A DNA stretch of 64,000 nt, taken from contig JARHVA010000349.1 in assembly GCA_037957365.1 (NCBI GenBank), positions 516,501 to 580,500 of the forward strand. The letters are read 5' to 3'. This document shows, piece by piece, positions 39,961-53,077 of this stretch. Positions within the stretch are counted from its first letter, which is position 1. Each line of letters begins with the position of its first letter. The translations under genes were made by a program, and so were the position numbers. Origin of the DNA: Torreya grandis. Lineage: Eukaryota; Streptophyta; Pinopsida; Cupressales; Taxaceae. The notes under the pieces are model-generated. The model was given only the letters and a program-made list of their open reading frames with translations. It had not been told where the DNA came from and made no database searches.

Positions 39961-42150
39961 CTATCAAGTACTTTGTTTAACCATCCAATTTCTATTCTGA
40001 TAGATACAAGAGCCACAAAATGTTTTATAGCTCATAATATGCTTAGTAAGTTAACTAGAAGAGTTAAATTAATGGAAAATGCATGGTCAATATAATATGG
40101 GAATGAGTCAAAAGTCATGGTTGACAAGTGTTTAGTTGAAGCATAGATTAAGTTGCCTGAATTCATAACAGTTGTGGATCTATATGTAGCACCACTAAGA
40201 TCATATGATGTGATATTAGGAGTCAACTAGCTTGATAAACATATAGCTAGGGTTGACTATTACCTAAAGAAGGTTGAGTGTCTGGATTATTTTTGAAATC
40301 AGACACAAATTCTAGGTGAGAAAAAAGAGTTGAAGCTTTGACCGATTTTTGTAATGCAACTTAAGAGATCCCAAGGAAAAGGGTACCAAGCATTTATCAT
40401 CAAGATAAATGAAATGGAGGAACCTAAGGAACCATATCTCAAATATTACCCATTTCTTATAGATTTTCATGACATGTTTCTAAAATTTTTATTTGAATTG
40501 CCTCCTAGATGTGAGCTCAATTTTTCTATTGACATCATACCTAGTTTGAAACCATAGTATAAGGCACCATACAAGATGACAACCACTAAGTTGGTTGAAT
40601 TAAATGCTCAAATTTAGGAATTATTGGCAAAAGGGTTGATTATGCCAAGCGTATCACCATGGGGTGCAGCAGTTGTCTTTGTCAAGAAGGATGGTACGCT
40701 TCGACATTGCATTGATTACATAATGGTGAACAAGGTAACTATCAAAAATAGGTATCTGCTACCTCATATAGATGATCTTTTAGATCAAATATGAGGAGCA
40801 ACAATCTTTTCTAAGATTGATCTTAGAGTGGGATACCATCAGTTGAGGATATCAGATGAGGATATTCAAAACTTGATATGGTCACTATGAGTTCACAGTG
40901 TTACCATTTAGGCTGACTAATGCTTTGACAACATTCATGAATCCCATGAATAGTGTGTTCAGAGATTACCTTGATCACTTTATTTTGGGTTTTCTAGATG
41001 ACATTCTTATATACTCAAATAATGAAAAGGAGCACCTTCAACATCTAAAATTGGTTCTGCAATGGTTGTGGAAGCACAAAATGTATGGCAAGTTGTCCAA
41101 GTGCACATTTTTCTAGGATAGAGTCTAATATTTGGAACATATTATTTATATAGATAATATCTCAATAGATTTAGGAAAGATAAGAGCCATTATGAAATGG
41201 TCAGTACTGAAGAATGTGCACGAGGTAATAAGTTTCATGAGGTTAGCATGCGGTTGACACCAAAGAATTTGCATGAGGTAATAAGTTTCATCAGGTTAAC
41301 AGGGTATTACAGGAAGTTCATTCTAAAATTCTCCAAGATAACTAATCCTATTACTTCTTTGTAATGGAAAAACCATAGTTTTGTTTGGTTAGAGAAGTAC
41401 AAAGTAGCTTTTTAGGAATTAAAAATAAGGCTTATGTCAGCACTAGTGTTAAGATTTCCTGACCCCAATGGTCAATTTTCAATGATCACGAATGCATTAG
41501 GGGATGGACTAGGAGGAGTCCTTATGCATGATGGTGCAGTGGTGGCTTATGAGTCATGGAAGATAAAGCCTTATGAGGTGAACTATTCCCCTCATGAACT
41601 AGAACTTGTAATGATTATGCGTGCTTTGTAAGTGTGGTGATATTACTTATTGGGAAAACCATTTGAGCTAAAGATGGATAACTTGGGACTCAAGTACATC
41701 TTCACCCAACCTAATTTGAATTCTCATCAAAGATGTTGGCTTGAGTTCTTGTCTAATTATGATTTTGACATCAACTATATCAAAGTCAAAGAAAATAGAG
41801 TAGCTAATGCCTTAAGTTGTAGAAGGTATATAATAGCTATAGCTACCATTAACAATACTTTTAGGGATTAAGTGATTGAATTCTTGCCAGGAGATGAATT
41901 CTTTAATTAGGTCAAAAAAGCATTGTCTAAGAATGCTTAGAATCCTTGGTATTAAAGATTCAGATTAGAGAGTGATGGTCTTTTGCATTACAATGGAAGG
42001 ATGTATGTGCCACATCAAAAGAATATGCAAAGCATAGTGCTAAAAGAACTGCACAATGCCCCATATTCAGGACATCTAGGATTAACCAAAATCATGGCAG
42101 TGTTTAGACCACTATTTTTTTGGAAGGGAATCAAGAAAGTTGTAAGTTAA
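39961..42150 (+). pseudogene. G1 pol pseudogene: protease, RT, RNase H, partial integrase
   Basis: The protease relic near 39990 reads ILIDTRATKCFI (D-T-R for D-T-G). RT runs from about 40610 ([48 protein letters not shown]) to FLDDILIYSN (40987). A 53-bp tandem duplication (41212-41317) breaks the region before RNase H. RNase H lies at about 41430-41830 (ITNALGDGLGGVLM, LKMDNLGLKYIF, RVANALS; the first catalytic Asp is Asn). Integrase stops just after its zinc-binding H-x-x-x-x-S-G-H-L-G-L motif near 42120. The product would be inactive. Confidence 0.82.
41212..41317 (+). repeat. 53-bp tandem duplication in G1 pol
   Basis: GAATGTGCACGAGGTAATAAG at 41212 recurs as GAATTTGCATGAGGTAATAAG at 41265. 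The period, 53, is not a multiple of 3, so it shifts the frame. Confidence 0.88.
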
Positions 42151-42244
42151 GTAATAAAGAAGGGGGAGTAGCACAATAAGAAAGAATATTGAAAAAAAAG
42201 AAGAGGCACATTTACATACAGGATACACAGAGAAGAGGCATTAG

Positions 42245-45200
42245 AGGAGATCTTGGAGAGAAGTTAAACTAAGAAGAAGACAAGCACAGTTTGTTAGGTA
42301 GGCAAAGTATTAAAATTATGTCTATTATTTGGACTACGTAATTAGTTATATAGGAGAGATTTTTGCACCAATTATATATGTATATATGACCCGTTGCCAA
42401 TGTAGCAAACTAGTGAATGTATACACATTGACTTATCATAAATATGTCCCTTATAAGTAGCGAGTTAGGAAGACATACTCAACCATACATAAATATGGAA
42501 ACCATATTTTTTAGTATGATTCACTTTTGATATTAACGAAATATAGGTAGTGACGTGATTTGTTTGGAAATTATAATTAGTTATAAGTATTCTAATTAAT
42601 ATAAACAATTATATATCACCCATATATCATTAATATGATTGGATTTAGTACTTGTCAATGCCTTTGCATAAATAAATTATTTTGAGTAGGTTGATGCCTT
42701 AAAATCTTGAGTGAAAAGAGATGTGCAGTAAAAATTATATGATGGGAGTTAGGTTTTGGAATTTGATTAATAGTTTTAAATATACAAGAAAACGTGATAT
42801 GACTATGTATGAGTGTCTCATTAGCTACATATATATGAATATACATATATTTAAAATGGTGGCTATATAATTATGTTATTTTTATGTATCCCCATATGAT
42901 TAGTTTAGAAATTAGTCTGTACCTATGTCTTATTATCATATACATGTCTAGTATATTAGTGATTTGGTTATGCAATGATCAAAACTATCTTGCAGTGTTT
43001 TAAATTGTCTAAATCTAATGACCCGTGTGATTATTACAGCTAGGTAGTAGGGCGATCTGAGTAATGAAAAAATATAAAAATTAAAAAATATGTCAGGGTT
43101 TATTTGTTAATTTGGTAAAACACAGTGAATTAAATATTGACACCTTATATACTTAGAATTATGTCCATCATTCACAATCAAAAATTTAAAAGTTAGAAAT
43201 TAGTTGTCGCCCTTTTTAAAATGAGATTGTATTGAACAGATATGAACCATCGATGCCTTTTACTCTCAGAGTTAAATAGTCTTACTAAATTTTGGTATTG
43301 GTTGTAATGATATAACCTTGATCGTATGACTTAAAAATGATTAATAAAATCCTTAGCATATATTCAAGTTATATCGATGGTCTGTTTATTACCATAGCAC
43401 TAATATTCCATATTTTGAAATATATGACATTTAATATCGTGGATAGGACTATGACCAATATTCAATATCGAGAACTCTTGCTAAATAGATTTGATTTGGA
43501 CATTTTATTTGATCAAGATTGTTTTGGTTATTGATTAGTATATTCATACATTCCTTACCATGAACTCTTGTTTTCCCAATGTCATGGCATTTAGATTATA
43601 AACTATCATAATAGTACATGGTTGTCTGATTATAATATAAATGCTAGTGTTTTTGTCAACCCAATTTATAAATAAAATGAGACTAAGATTTGTAGATCTC
43701 TCTAAATGGGCATAGAGCTTGTATCTTATGACTATTAGCCAGTGGAGTGGTAATAAAAGTTCATCATATATCTTAGGTCTTATTGTGTAATTAACCGTAA
43801 CACTTAAATTTTTTATACTAGATGTATCTAGCTATAAACTTATGGATATCATAACATGTGAGACTTATATAGGTAAACATAGTCTTTCGTTATATAATGA
43901 TAAGCTCTATGATGCAAGATCACTTTTCACATATATAACCTGATAAACAAAAACATGTAGTATGGATATAACATTATAATAAGCTACGCATATATAAATT
44001 CTTAATGTTATGCTTAAAATAATAAAGGTATACCTATGTCAATAGCTTATACTTGAACTCAGAGCTATGTTTTTCTAACTATAGTTCCTCAGGTGATTAT
44101 AAACTATATTAAAGAATTATGTATAATAGGGCTTTGTGAATGTGTGCATTCAAACCCTTAAGAGTGTAACAAATGCTATATTGGAGTATTCTATGTTTTT
44201 GAGACTTTTCTTGTTATGCCAAGTTGCTTGAATAGAAACATATGGTTCCATGGATTTATGACTACTTTGTTGGATTGATTATGGTGTTTAGTAGTTATGC
44301 TTAGGATCACTGGACTATGATAATATGGGTTATCATAAGGTGTGGTATGTTTGGAAAATAATTATGGTAATTAGAATCTACAATTAAATGTTTATTTTAC
44401 TCGAGTGGTATAAACTATAGTCATTATTTCTAGTATGGGATAGAGAATAATGTGAGATTCATTCATATGTTTGATAGAATAAATGTATGTTGTTAGATTA
44501 TCCTATGCTTAGCATGTTATGTGATGTGATTACTAGTAAGATGTAAATTGTATGATTTTTTTGGTTATATTATGTTAACCAATCTCACATTGATGATATT
44601 GAATAAGCAGTGAGATGAACTTCACCGGCTTACTAACATCATAATGCCAGATGAAGGTAATCTAATCAAGTGGTGTATATAAGTTTTGACTGATCTATAA
44701 ATCACTATTATTTATTATTCTTAAAACTTTGGATAAATTAATTTTTAGTGTGAAATTGTCATTTTATGAGAATGATTTTCATGTTTGTGTGATATCTTGT
44801 AATAGAATGAGTTTTCTATGATACACTGCAAATTTAGTTTTTGGAAATCATACAACTCATGGGTACTAGCTTGTCTCTCTAGATTTATGCATCATCGCTA
44901 TTTACTCATCCTTGAAGGGCAGACCATTCCATGATGAGATTAGTGTAAGGGATCATTGGTCCATGATTAATGTGGATTTTTTTTTGATTGATGATCTCCC
45001 TCTCCACAACAATACTAATTTTGAGATGACACTTGAGATTGCCATAAATACTAGAGTTCAGAAACTATGCTTATTGTATTGTATTGTATTTATTATTAAA
45101 ACATTATCATGAAAATATATAATTTATTATTTATTGCACATTGACATCAGTGGCTATAGGCATGTATCAGTCATGGCTGATTTATTGTAATTACTTTTTA

Positions 45201-45399
45201 TATTTTTATTATGATGCATTTCTTATGATGATAATGATCAGAGATGTATGATGCGGTATACTTTATTTACAATTATCTCATTTATATTGTTTTATATGAT
45301 CACTAGTTAGATTCTCATGGTGTAATCTATTTATAGTATATGTGTTTAAATTTTAAAAAATTCACGTATTTCTAGGTAGATCCCAATGGGGATGTTACA
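42245..45399 (+). repeat. 3' LTR of G1 (5'-truncated)
   Basis: Aligns with 26985-30182 along its length and ends GGGATGTTACA beside TTTAA. Its first about 0.9 kb is missing, and the join with pol at about 42140-42245 is a deletion scar. Confidence 0.85.
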
Positions 45400-45404
45400 T
45401 TTAA
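45400..45404. repeat. Right target-site duplication of G1
   Basis: TTTAA, identical to 26073-26077. Confidence 0.85.
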
Positions 45405-45657
45405 CTTTCCTATTTAGACAATAATGGTTTGTAGACACAAAATCAATTACCAATAAAATAAATATGTGCCTTCTCTACCAGTTTGAGAATAAATAAGTTT
45501 ACATTACACATGATATATTTGATGATAAACCCATCACAACAATTTCCAATAATAAATTATTGGAGAACATTGAAACATTGGCAATAAGCAAACATAATAG
45601 GTTTTGGCAGGTCAAGGACACACCTATTGATGCCTTAGTCAATGACCTCAAATATTT
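45405..45657 (+). pseudogene. Unidentified coding remnant, right part
   Basis: Continues the frame broken at 26077. Readable pieces include NKINMCLLYQFENK and ENIETLAISKHNRFWQVKDT with two stops. Family unknown. Confidence 0.4.
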
Positions 45658-46537
45658 GTAAATCTAACCATAATTTAGTATCCCAAAAATACGTAAGAAC
45701 TCAAATATTTTAAAAATACAAAAACATTCAATTATTTTATAAATATAAAAATATTCAACATTTCCATGTTTTATTAGTTCTTTGGCATTTATGTTATTCA
45801 TTTTATGTTAGTAAATAGCATATCATTTCACTACTACATACACATATGTTTCACACATCTTTGAGTGTGATACATGCAACCTAGACACATGATCTATGTA
45901 CTTTTAAAAGTTGGACCTCTCCTCTACCCACATCATATAGTATGTTGGGGACATTTATCTTCTTTGATCATGATTGATACATGTTATGTATCCTTTCATT
46001 TATTCACATTGTCACTTCCTTAAGTATATTACTTGCTATTGTCTTGCTTATAGAATATTTGAATATGTTACTTACTTATTAGCCCCTGTGCCATTGTATC
46101 TTGTTTGGAATTTTGAAAATGTCAGTCCATATTGATTGGACATTTAAATATATCATTACTTTCAATTGTGTGACATTTGAGCACATCCCTTGTATGAGGT
46201 ATCCTTGGATCATCTTTTGAAATACATTTAGTGATCTTGTGTGTGTGCTTGATTACTTGTTGATATTGTATTATTACTTACTAGACATTGCCATGATCTA
46301 TATCATGCACTTTAGTGATTTGATCACATACTATGAGCCTAATTGATATATCTACTTCAATATGTTATCCCTATATTTCAAATGATTAATACATAGATTA
46401 TATAGTTACCTTATCCTTTTGGGGTAAGGTACATTCTATATTTTAGTACCCTCACCTCAAAAGGGGGGAATATCAATTGGGGCATGTCATAGAATCATGA
46501 CCATATTTTTCTCAGTTTCTAGATTTCAATGGGGGCA
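45658..46537. other. No gene recognised
   Basis: Short flank between the coding remnant and element D. Just before D there is a repeated TCAATTGGGGGCATGTCATA-like motif (46472 and 46526), so the exact start of D's LTR is uncertain. Confidence 0.4.
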
Positions 46538-47738
46538 TGTCATAAAAACATGACCTCTGCATACACATAATATTTTCAAACTTTATCAATTGCTGATGCT
46601 TTCTATCTTGCAAGACCCTGTCAATTGTCAATCTCTTTTAGTTCATGCCTTAAGGGGTGCACTGTGAAAGGGGTGGGCAGAGCATTAGTGCTTTGCAAAT
46701 TGTTGTCCCTTTAGTACCACTTGCTATCTATAGAACCATCTCGTAAAAACATTCCTCTAGGCTTTGACTCCTCTTTTGCACCCTCCTCTATAAAATTTTC
46801 ACCTTCATTAGCCCTTCCCTGGCCCAAAATACTTTTTGACAGTTTATGGTACAATGTTAGACTCGTTGACCCTATACTCTAATTTACAAAACTCATTTGG
46901 AGTCTAGGTTGGCTCTTGGTTGACCTAGACCAAGACTTAATTTGCTTTTGTCAATAACGATACAGAGTTGATTGGATGGACCGTATCATCTAAACTTTTA
47001 GAAAAGACTAGGGTTAGATTCAACTATATAAACACATCCATTTCATCATTTTTTAGAGACAACAATAGTTAATTATTTATTTGTGCTTCTTTATAATTTG
47101 ATTTTGTGCCATTATACTTGAGGAGTCTTATCTTAGGGTTTCTACTTGGAGAAGAAGCTTGTCTTGTGGAAAAGTCTTGGATGCTTTGGTCATTCTTAGT
47201 GATCCTTACAAACCACAACAACCTCTTACAAATCACCTTTGGGCAAGGGAGGGATTTAGTCTCGATGGGTTCATCTTCAAGGTAGGTATCTCTAACTTTG
47301 CTCATCTCTTTTAGTAGATATAAATAACATAAGTAATGGCTTTTAAATATATTGCTCTTTTCATGCATTAGGGTCTTACCTATACTTACCTTGAACATGA
47401 TTCTCTTATGCATGTTTTATGTTTACTAATACCCATTTGTGCCACAAGCTTTGGTGAGCACAAGATTATAATTTATTTTTCTTTTATCATTCACTTACAT
47501 TAATGTATATGAAAACATATGACCTAGTTAGGGTTATTACATAGTTTTGCTTAACTGGAGGCTTTGGAACCCTCCCTAGTCATATTCTTATGGTAAGAGA
47601 TCCATTGGCTAGGTTTAGTGGATCCATCTTGGTCGTGACCTCAATATCTAATTTATCAACAATTGGAAGTTTAAGTAGGATTTATCTTCCTTGAGCTAGT
47701 ATTAATTTATAGATCAATTGTATTTTACTTTGTAAACA
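46538..47738 (+). repeat. 5' LTR of element D (about 1.2 kb)
   Basis: Starts near TGTCATAAAAACATGACC and ends TTTGTAAACA before the primer site. It pairs as an inverted repeat with 50952-52090 along most of its length (for example CTGGAGGCTTTGGAACCCTC and GGTTCCAAAGCCTCCAG). A TATATAAACAC promoter-like motif lies near 47025. Confidence 0.75.
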
Positions 47739-47741
47739 TTT

Positions 47742-47754
47742 TGGTGAACCCAAC
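47742..47754 (+). other. Primer-binding site of element D
   Basis: TGGTGAACCCAAC, three bases after the LTR end. Elements A and B have variants at the same place. It is not the usual initiator-Met site; the tRNA is unidentified. Confidence 0.6.
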
Positions 47755-49611
47755 ATAAATCTAACCCTTGCAAGTTTTATTTCATGCCATCATTTTTTTA
47801 TTCATCTATATTTTTCTATATTTGTAGTACTATATTGCACCAATTGGTATAGTTCTTTGTGTGCATAAGTTTAACACACAATCACTTCAAAATAATTATG
47901 TTTTGTTTGTGTAGGTCTTCATTAGTTACAAGTTATTAGATCGAGCACTTTGACATAGTATTCTTATTTAGTTCTAGATTGGCATACACTAACAAATAGG
48001 TTGACTCTATCTACTATTTTGCAAATAAACACACAACATACAAGTCAATAAACACTATCGAGCAGGTTGAATTTGTTCATTATTCCTTCTTCAACAAATA
48101 CAGTTTTGCAAAACTTGGTCGAACCAGTCGAACTAATTTGTAGAATTTGAAAGCAATGATTAAGCACTACAACATAAAAAGTTTCAAGTTAAATCATCTT
48201 CAAGCCTACCAAGGTTCCCTTCTCATCTCTCTCAGTCATTTTTGTTCTTCCCTCAAATCTTTTTCATAAGTTGGTAGTTTTAAAAACTGTAACCCTACAA
48301 CTAACTAGGTCAACCTGGTTGACTTAGTTCTATAGCATATCTTATGTTTAAGAGACATAGTCGAACTATTCAATTTTGTTCTTAAAAATCTTGCTTCTAT
48401 ATAACAGTACTGACCTAGTCAACTCTGTTATGTATTGTTTGCATACGATATTGCTTGAATTAAATTTTTACTATTATCAGTCAAGGAATTAACATCTATT
48501 TGCTAGGATTAATTCACATTTCCTTTTTAATTTTTTGCATGTTGAGAGTAACTCACATAGTCTAATTACCCAGTTTTCAAATTATCACTTTAGTTACACT
48601 ATTTTATTCTTTTGCACATATTACCAAACCGCTTTACATTTAAAAAGCATTAAAAAATTTTCTTCCTGAGGCCTATCTACTTGGATTTCATCACCAAGGG
48701 GGAACCCAACTTGGTTTTATGTCTAGGTATAAATATGTGGTTAATGGTTGAAAAAACACCTGACACCCTTATCACTATGAGATTATGAAGTGAGGGGGTA
48801 GGACCCAATACCAAGCAAGTACCATTGTCAATATATATCCTTTTCAATCCAAACGTCCTAAGACTAACCATAGATTGATTTCTAGTTCCCTATTTTAGCT
48901 AACTTTTCTATCACATTATAATCAAACTTTCTAATAGTTTAATAACACTTAGGGTGAACAATTAGTTAGCTTTTAATTTTTAGTTGATTGCTTGCTCTTT
49001 GATCATTATATGTTGTATTGCAAAACTTGTATTGGATAACATTGGTGTAAGGTTTGTGTTGTGTACCCCAATTAGATCAATCACATTGATCTAATTGTTT
49101 GTGTGTTTGATTTCATTTTTGATTCAAACTAGCTTGTAAAATTCTCTCCTATTTTAGCACACTATCATGTTGTTTGATACAGTTTATTACAGACTATTTT
49201 TCACCTTCATGTCTATAGTATACAATTAATTTGAATGACTATGTATTCCTATCTCTTTGTTCTATCCCTTATCCAATAGTACATAATTAACCCATACATC
49301 TATGTATTCTTTTTATCTTGTATCTTAGCAATACCCTATCGACCCAGTCAATTTGGTACCTATTGGCCACCTTTTTCTTTGTCTAGTTGACTCTTTTCTC
49401 TGCCTAGCCAACTTTGTCCCTGATTTTCTTTTTCCTTTCCTAAATTTTGTTTTCTTCATCAAGCATCATCAAATCCCCTATAATAATCTTCTTGGACAAC
49501 TTGAATTCATTTAGAGACTATATGGGGTGTTCCTTTCTTCCTTTCTTTACCTAAAAAGACAATTCTCACTCTTGGAGTACTTCTCCCCTGCCCTCATCTT
49601 TCGATTGCAAC
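47755..49611. other. Leader region of element D
   Basis: Non-coding, with repeated GTCGACC/GACCTAGTCAACT-like motifs. No recognisable gene. Confidence 0.5.
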
Positions 49612-50951
49612 ATGGTTCAAATCAAATAACAAGATGAGATAGGTGGATCAGATCCTTTTCACACTTATCAAGATAATTTCCTTATTCAAGCATCTCATCA
49701 CAATGTGGGGGCAATTGACATAAGTTTATCCAATAACCCCATGGGTAATCCACCACCCAATAACCCTTCCTCTAGTACCAATTTGGGGGGTCTTCCTACA
49801 AACACCAACCCACCAATTGACACCACTTAGATTCTTGCATAAATAGTGCAACAAATAAACATAATGCAAACCTCTAACACCTCCCAAATGATGCAACAAC
49901 AACATCATTTGATTAATATGGATAATTAACCTCCTATTCTCCTCCCTCAAAATACTCAAAATTTTATTCCTACTCCTCTTATAGATTCCACAGGGAATGT
50001 CATCCCCCAACATATCATTAACAAAAAAATGCTTCAAAAAATTTAAAATTAGACTTTAGCCCCTTTAATTATTTATATTGATATTGGTAACATATATCCA
50101 ACTATTAAGTATGATGTGACTAAAAACTCTGCATCTTTCCTTAAGGCATTCAATAATCTTTGTAAGGAATGGATCCAAACCAATACTCTTACCACAACTA
50201 AACTCTTAGTTAAAACCTTCACTAAGGATGTACTAGAATGGTACAACTAACTTCCCCAACATTTCATATGGAAAGGAGAGGATTTAGTCAATCTTTTAGT
50301 TAAAGAGTTTCAACATAATGATATTTTAAAAAATTACCTTAGCCATTTCATTAATACTAAGCAATATCACACTAAATCAACCCATGATTTTAAAGCAATG
50401 GAAATATTTGGCCCATAAGGCCAACCATAACATGATGATAATATGTTTAAAATCTTTATAATTACCTTAACTCCTTCTCTTCAGTATAAGGTTATAACTT
50501 TTTCTCCTCAAATGCTCAATGAAGTCCTTGACTAAGCCAAGCATCAAGACTTGTTAATGATATAATTTGAACCTAATACCAAATTAATTAAAGAGTTTTT
50601 GCAACATTCCACTAATGAAATAACTAACAATAATCCTCAAATCAAGCTAAGAGTTATCAAAGTTGACAATCCCCCATCTTGTCACACACCTTTAACTGTG
50701 CAAGAAGGAAATAATTTTTAGCACCCTCTAAGCCATTTACTTATCTGATAATCCTCCTAAATGGTATGACCCTAATCAATTATGTTGGTTCCATGTTGAC
50801 TTTGGTGATTCCAATGAAACTTATAGAGGGCTTACCAAATTTGTAGTCTCCTATATGCTTGGTGATTCATTTAATCACTAAGCCATCATTCAACTCCAGC
50901 ATCAAGATTACAACACCACTTCTCAAAAACAACAATCTCCCAAAGCTTCTA
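49612..50951 (+). pseudogene. Element D gag pseudogene
   Basis: ATG at 49612 is followed by a stop at codon 6. Readable pieces are an Asn/Pro-rich N-terminus (LSNNPMGNPPPNNPSSSTNL), a coiled glutamine-rich stretch, and the capsid core near 50060-50400: PLIIYIDIGNIYPTIKYD, SASFLKAFNNLCKEWI, LEWYN-stop-LPQHFIWKGEDL, LVKEFQHNDILKNYL. This matches the retrotransposon gag domain of plant gypsy elements. A downstream piece (KWYDPNQLCWFHVDFGDSNE) may be the nucleocapsid side. It ends where element C is inserted. Confidence 0.72.
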
Positions 50952-52090
50952 TGTGCAATGAGAAATGTAATATATCTATAAATCAATCATAGCACAAAGA
51001 AGATAAATACTACTTATACTTCTAATTGTGGATACATTAGATAGTTGGGGTCATAACCAAGATGGATCCACTATACCTAGCCAAGGGATCTCTTACCACA
51101 ATAATATCACTAGGGAGGGTTCCAAAGCCTCCAGTAAAGCAAAACTATGCAATAACCCTAACTAGGTCCTATATTTTTATATTCACTAAACTAATAACAA
51201 GTAAAACAATGTCTAATCTAGTGCTCACCAAAGATTGTGGCATAAATTAGGGGTAATAAACATTAAAAGTAAACATGCATAAGAGAATCCTAATTAAGCT
51301 ATGTATATGTAAAACCCTAGTACATGGAGAGAGTAATATATTAAAAAGCCTTTACTTATGCTACTTCTATCTTTTAGAGAGAGGAACAAATTTAGAGACA
51401 CTCTTGGCCAAAGGTGCTTGATAAGAGGTTGTTGTGGTTTGTAATGTTCACTAAAAAAAGCCAAATCATCCAAGACTTTTTCATAAGACAAGATTCTTGT
51501 TCAAGTAAAAACCCTAATTTAAGACTCCTCAAGTAGAATGGTAGAAGAAAAAATGGAAAAAAATCATAAATGAATAATTAAATCTTGTTGTCTCTCTAAG
51601 AATGGAAAAATGGATGTGTTTATATATATGTATCTAATCCTAATCCTTTTCAAAAGTTTAGGTTGACAAGGTCAACCCAGTCAACCTAGTATCATTATTG
51701 ATTAAAAAAATTAGGTCACAGACTAGGTTGACCAAAGGCTGACCTAGAACCTAATAAGTTTTATCAATTAGAGTACAAGGTTGATGGGGCTGATAGTGTA
51801 ATGTAGACCGTAAAAAAGGGTTTTAGGATAGGGACAGGCTAATGAAGGCAAAAAATGAATATAAAGGGTGAAAAATAGGAGGTTAAGCTTAGGGGGATGC
51901 TTTTGGGAGTTGGTTAGATTAATAACAAGTGGTATTAAGTGACACCAAACCTGTGAAGTACAAATGGTCTTCCCACCCCTTTTTAGTGTACCCCTTAAGG
52001 TGTGCACTCAGAGATTGAGACTCGACAGGTTCCTATAAGATAGTAAACATCAATAATTGATAAAGTTTGAAATTATTATATGTATACATA
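50952..52090 (-). repeat. 3' LTR of element C (minus strand)
   Basis: Starts TGTGCAATGAGAAATG (plus-strand reading) and runs to CATA before TGCCCC at 52091. It is the reverse complement of the D LTR. Coding of C on the minus strand (integrase at 63461-63057) makes this the 3' LTR. Confidence 0.72.
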
Positions 52091-52705
52091 TGCCCCACTT
52101 GAAGCTCATCATGTGTCACTTAGGTGCAATAGGGGATGGTGCTTCGATAAAATAATATATCAATACACAATGCGAAAGCTAAAAAAAATTATAGTATTTT
52201 AAAACAAATATAACTAAAAGTAAAATAACTAAAATGGAAATGACTAAAAGTAAAATAACTAAAAAATAAAAGTAATGTATACCTTGACTTACCCTTAGCA
52301 CAAGATAGTTGTCTATTGTATTTGTAGTTTTAATTATGGAGGGCATAGAGCCTGTTTTTGACAAACCCAAGCATACAAAACTAAAGAGCAAAAAATAAAC
52401 AAATGCATGAAAGCCAAGATAATTGGTGCTATGTGGATGGGATGTACTTGGAAAATTGGAAAGTTGGGGTGACTAGTGTTATGTTAGACCAGATGACCAA
52501 GTCAAAACTTAAATTAAATATGGTAACTGATAAATTCAAGGCTATTAAAGATAGAAAAACTCAAACAAGTAAACTTAAAGTAAGAGAGGCAAACTCACCA
52601 AGTCAAACTAAGGATACATGCCAAAAAGGATGGTAACCAAACATAAATGTGAAAGTAGTAATGATCCTTACTTAAACAAAGATGAGAAATAAAAAATATT
52701 GCAAT

Positions 52706-52843
52706 AACATTGATGAGTGAGTAGTAAAAATCCTTACCCAATCATCAATGGAAAAAGTGCATAAAAAGAAAAATAACATTGGTGAGTAAGTAGTAACAAG
52801 CCAATCTCACTCAATAATGGAAAAAGTACATAAAAGTATAAAT
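52706..52843. repeat. 69-bp tandem duplication
   Basis: AACATTGATGAGTGAGTAGT at 52706 and AACATTGGTGAGTAAGTAGT at 52775. Confidence 0.85.
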
Positions 52844-53077
52844 GGACTTAGGTGTCCGTAAAAAGGGTAGTACAATAATAATACATGGTAAAAGAAAGCA
52901 AAGCATGTTTAAAAATGTAGAGCCATGGTGGAAACAAAATGATCCTTATCACTCAAGCATGTTATTTTGGTTTAAGGGCAGATAAAACTGAAACAATGTA
53001 GTGTTAACATGTTTGTAACATGTGAAGAAGAGGGAATATAGATTAAGGAAAATAGATTTAGAATCACACCATCCTAT

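Larger units (their letters stand above)
26078..45399 (+). mobile_element. G1: 19.3-kb Ty3/gypsy element with 4.1-kb LTRs (contains nested element A)
   Basis: Starts TGTTACATCCC and ends GGGATGTTACA, and is flanked by a perfect 5-bp duplication TTTAA (26073-26077, 45400-45404). The order is full 5' LTR, primer site, gag-pol split by element A, integrase cut short near 42140, and a 3' LTR missing its first about 0.9 kb. One deletion of integrase end plus LTR start explains the right part. Without A, the element would be about 10.8 kb. The LTRs differ at many positions, so it is old. Confidence 0.87.
46538..50951 (+). mobile_element. Element D: 5' LTR, leader and gag of a gypsy element, cut by element C
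   Basis: 5' LTR about 46538-47738, primer site at 47742, a 1.85-kb leader and gag to 50951, where the inverted LTR of element C begins. The rest of D presumably lies beyond C, outside the window. The LTR is homologous, in opposite orientation, to 50952-52090, so D and C are one family. Confidence 0.72.
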
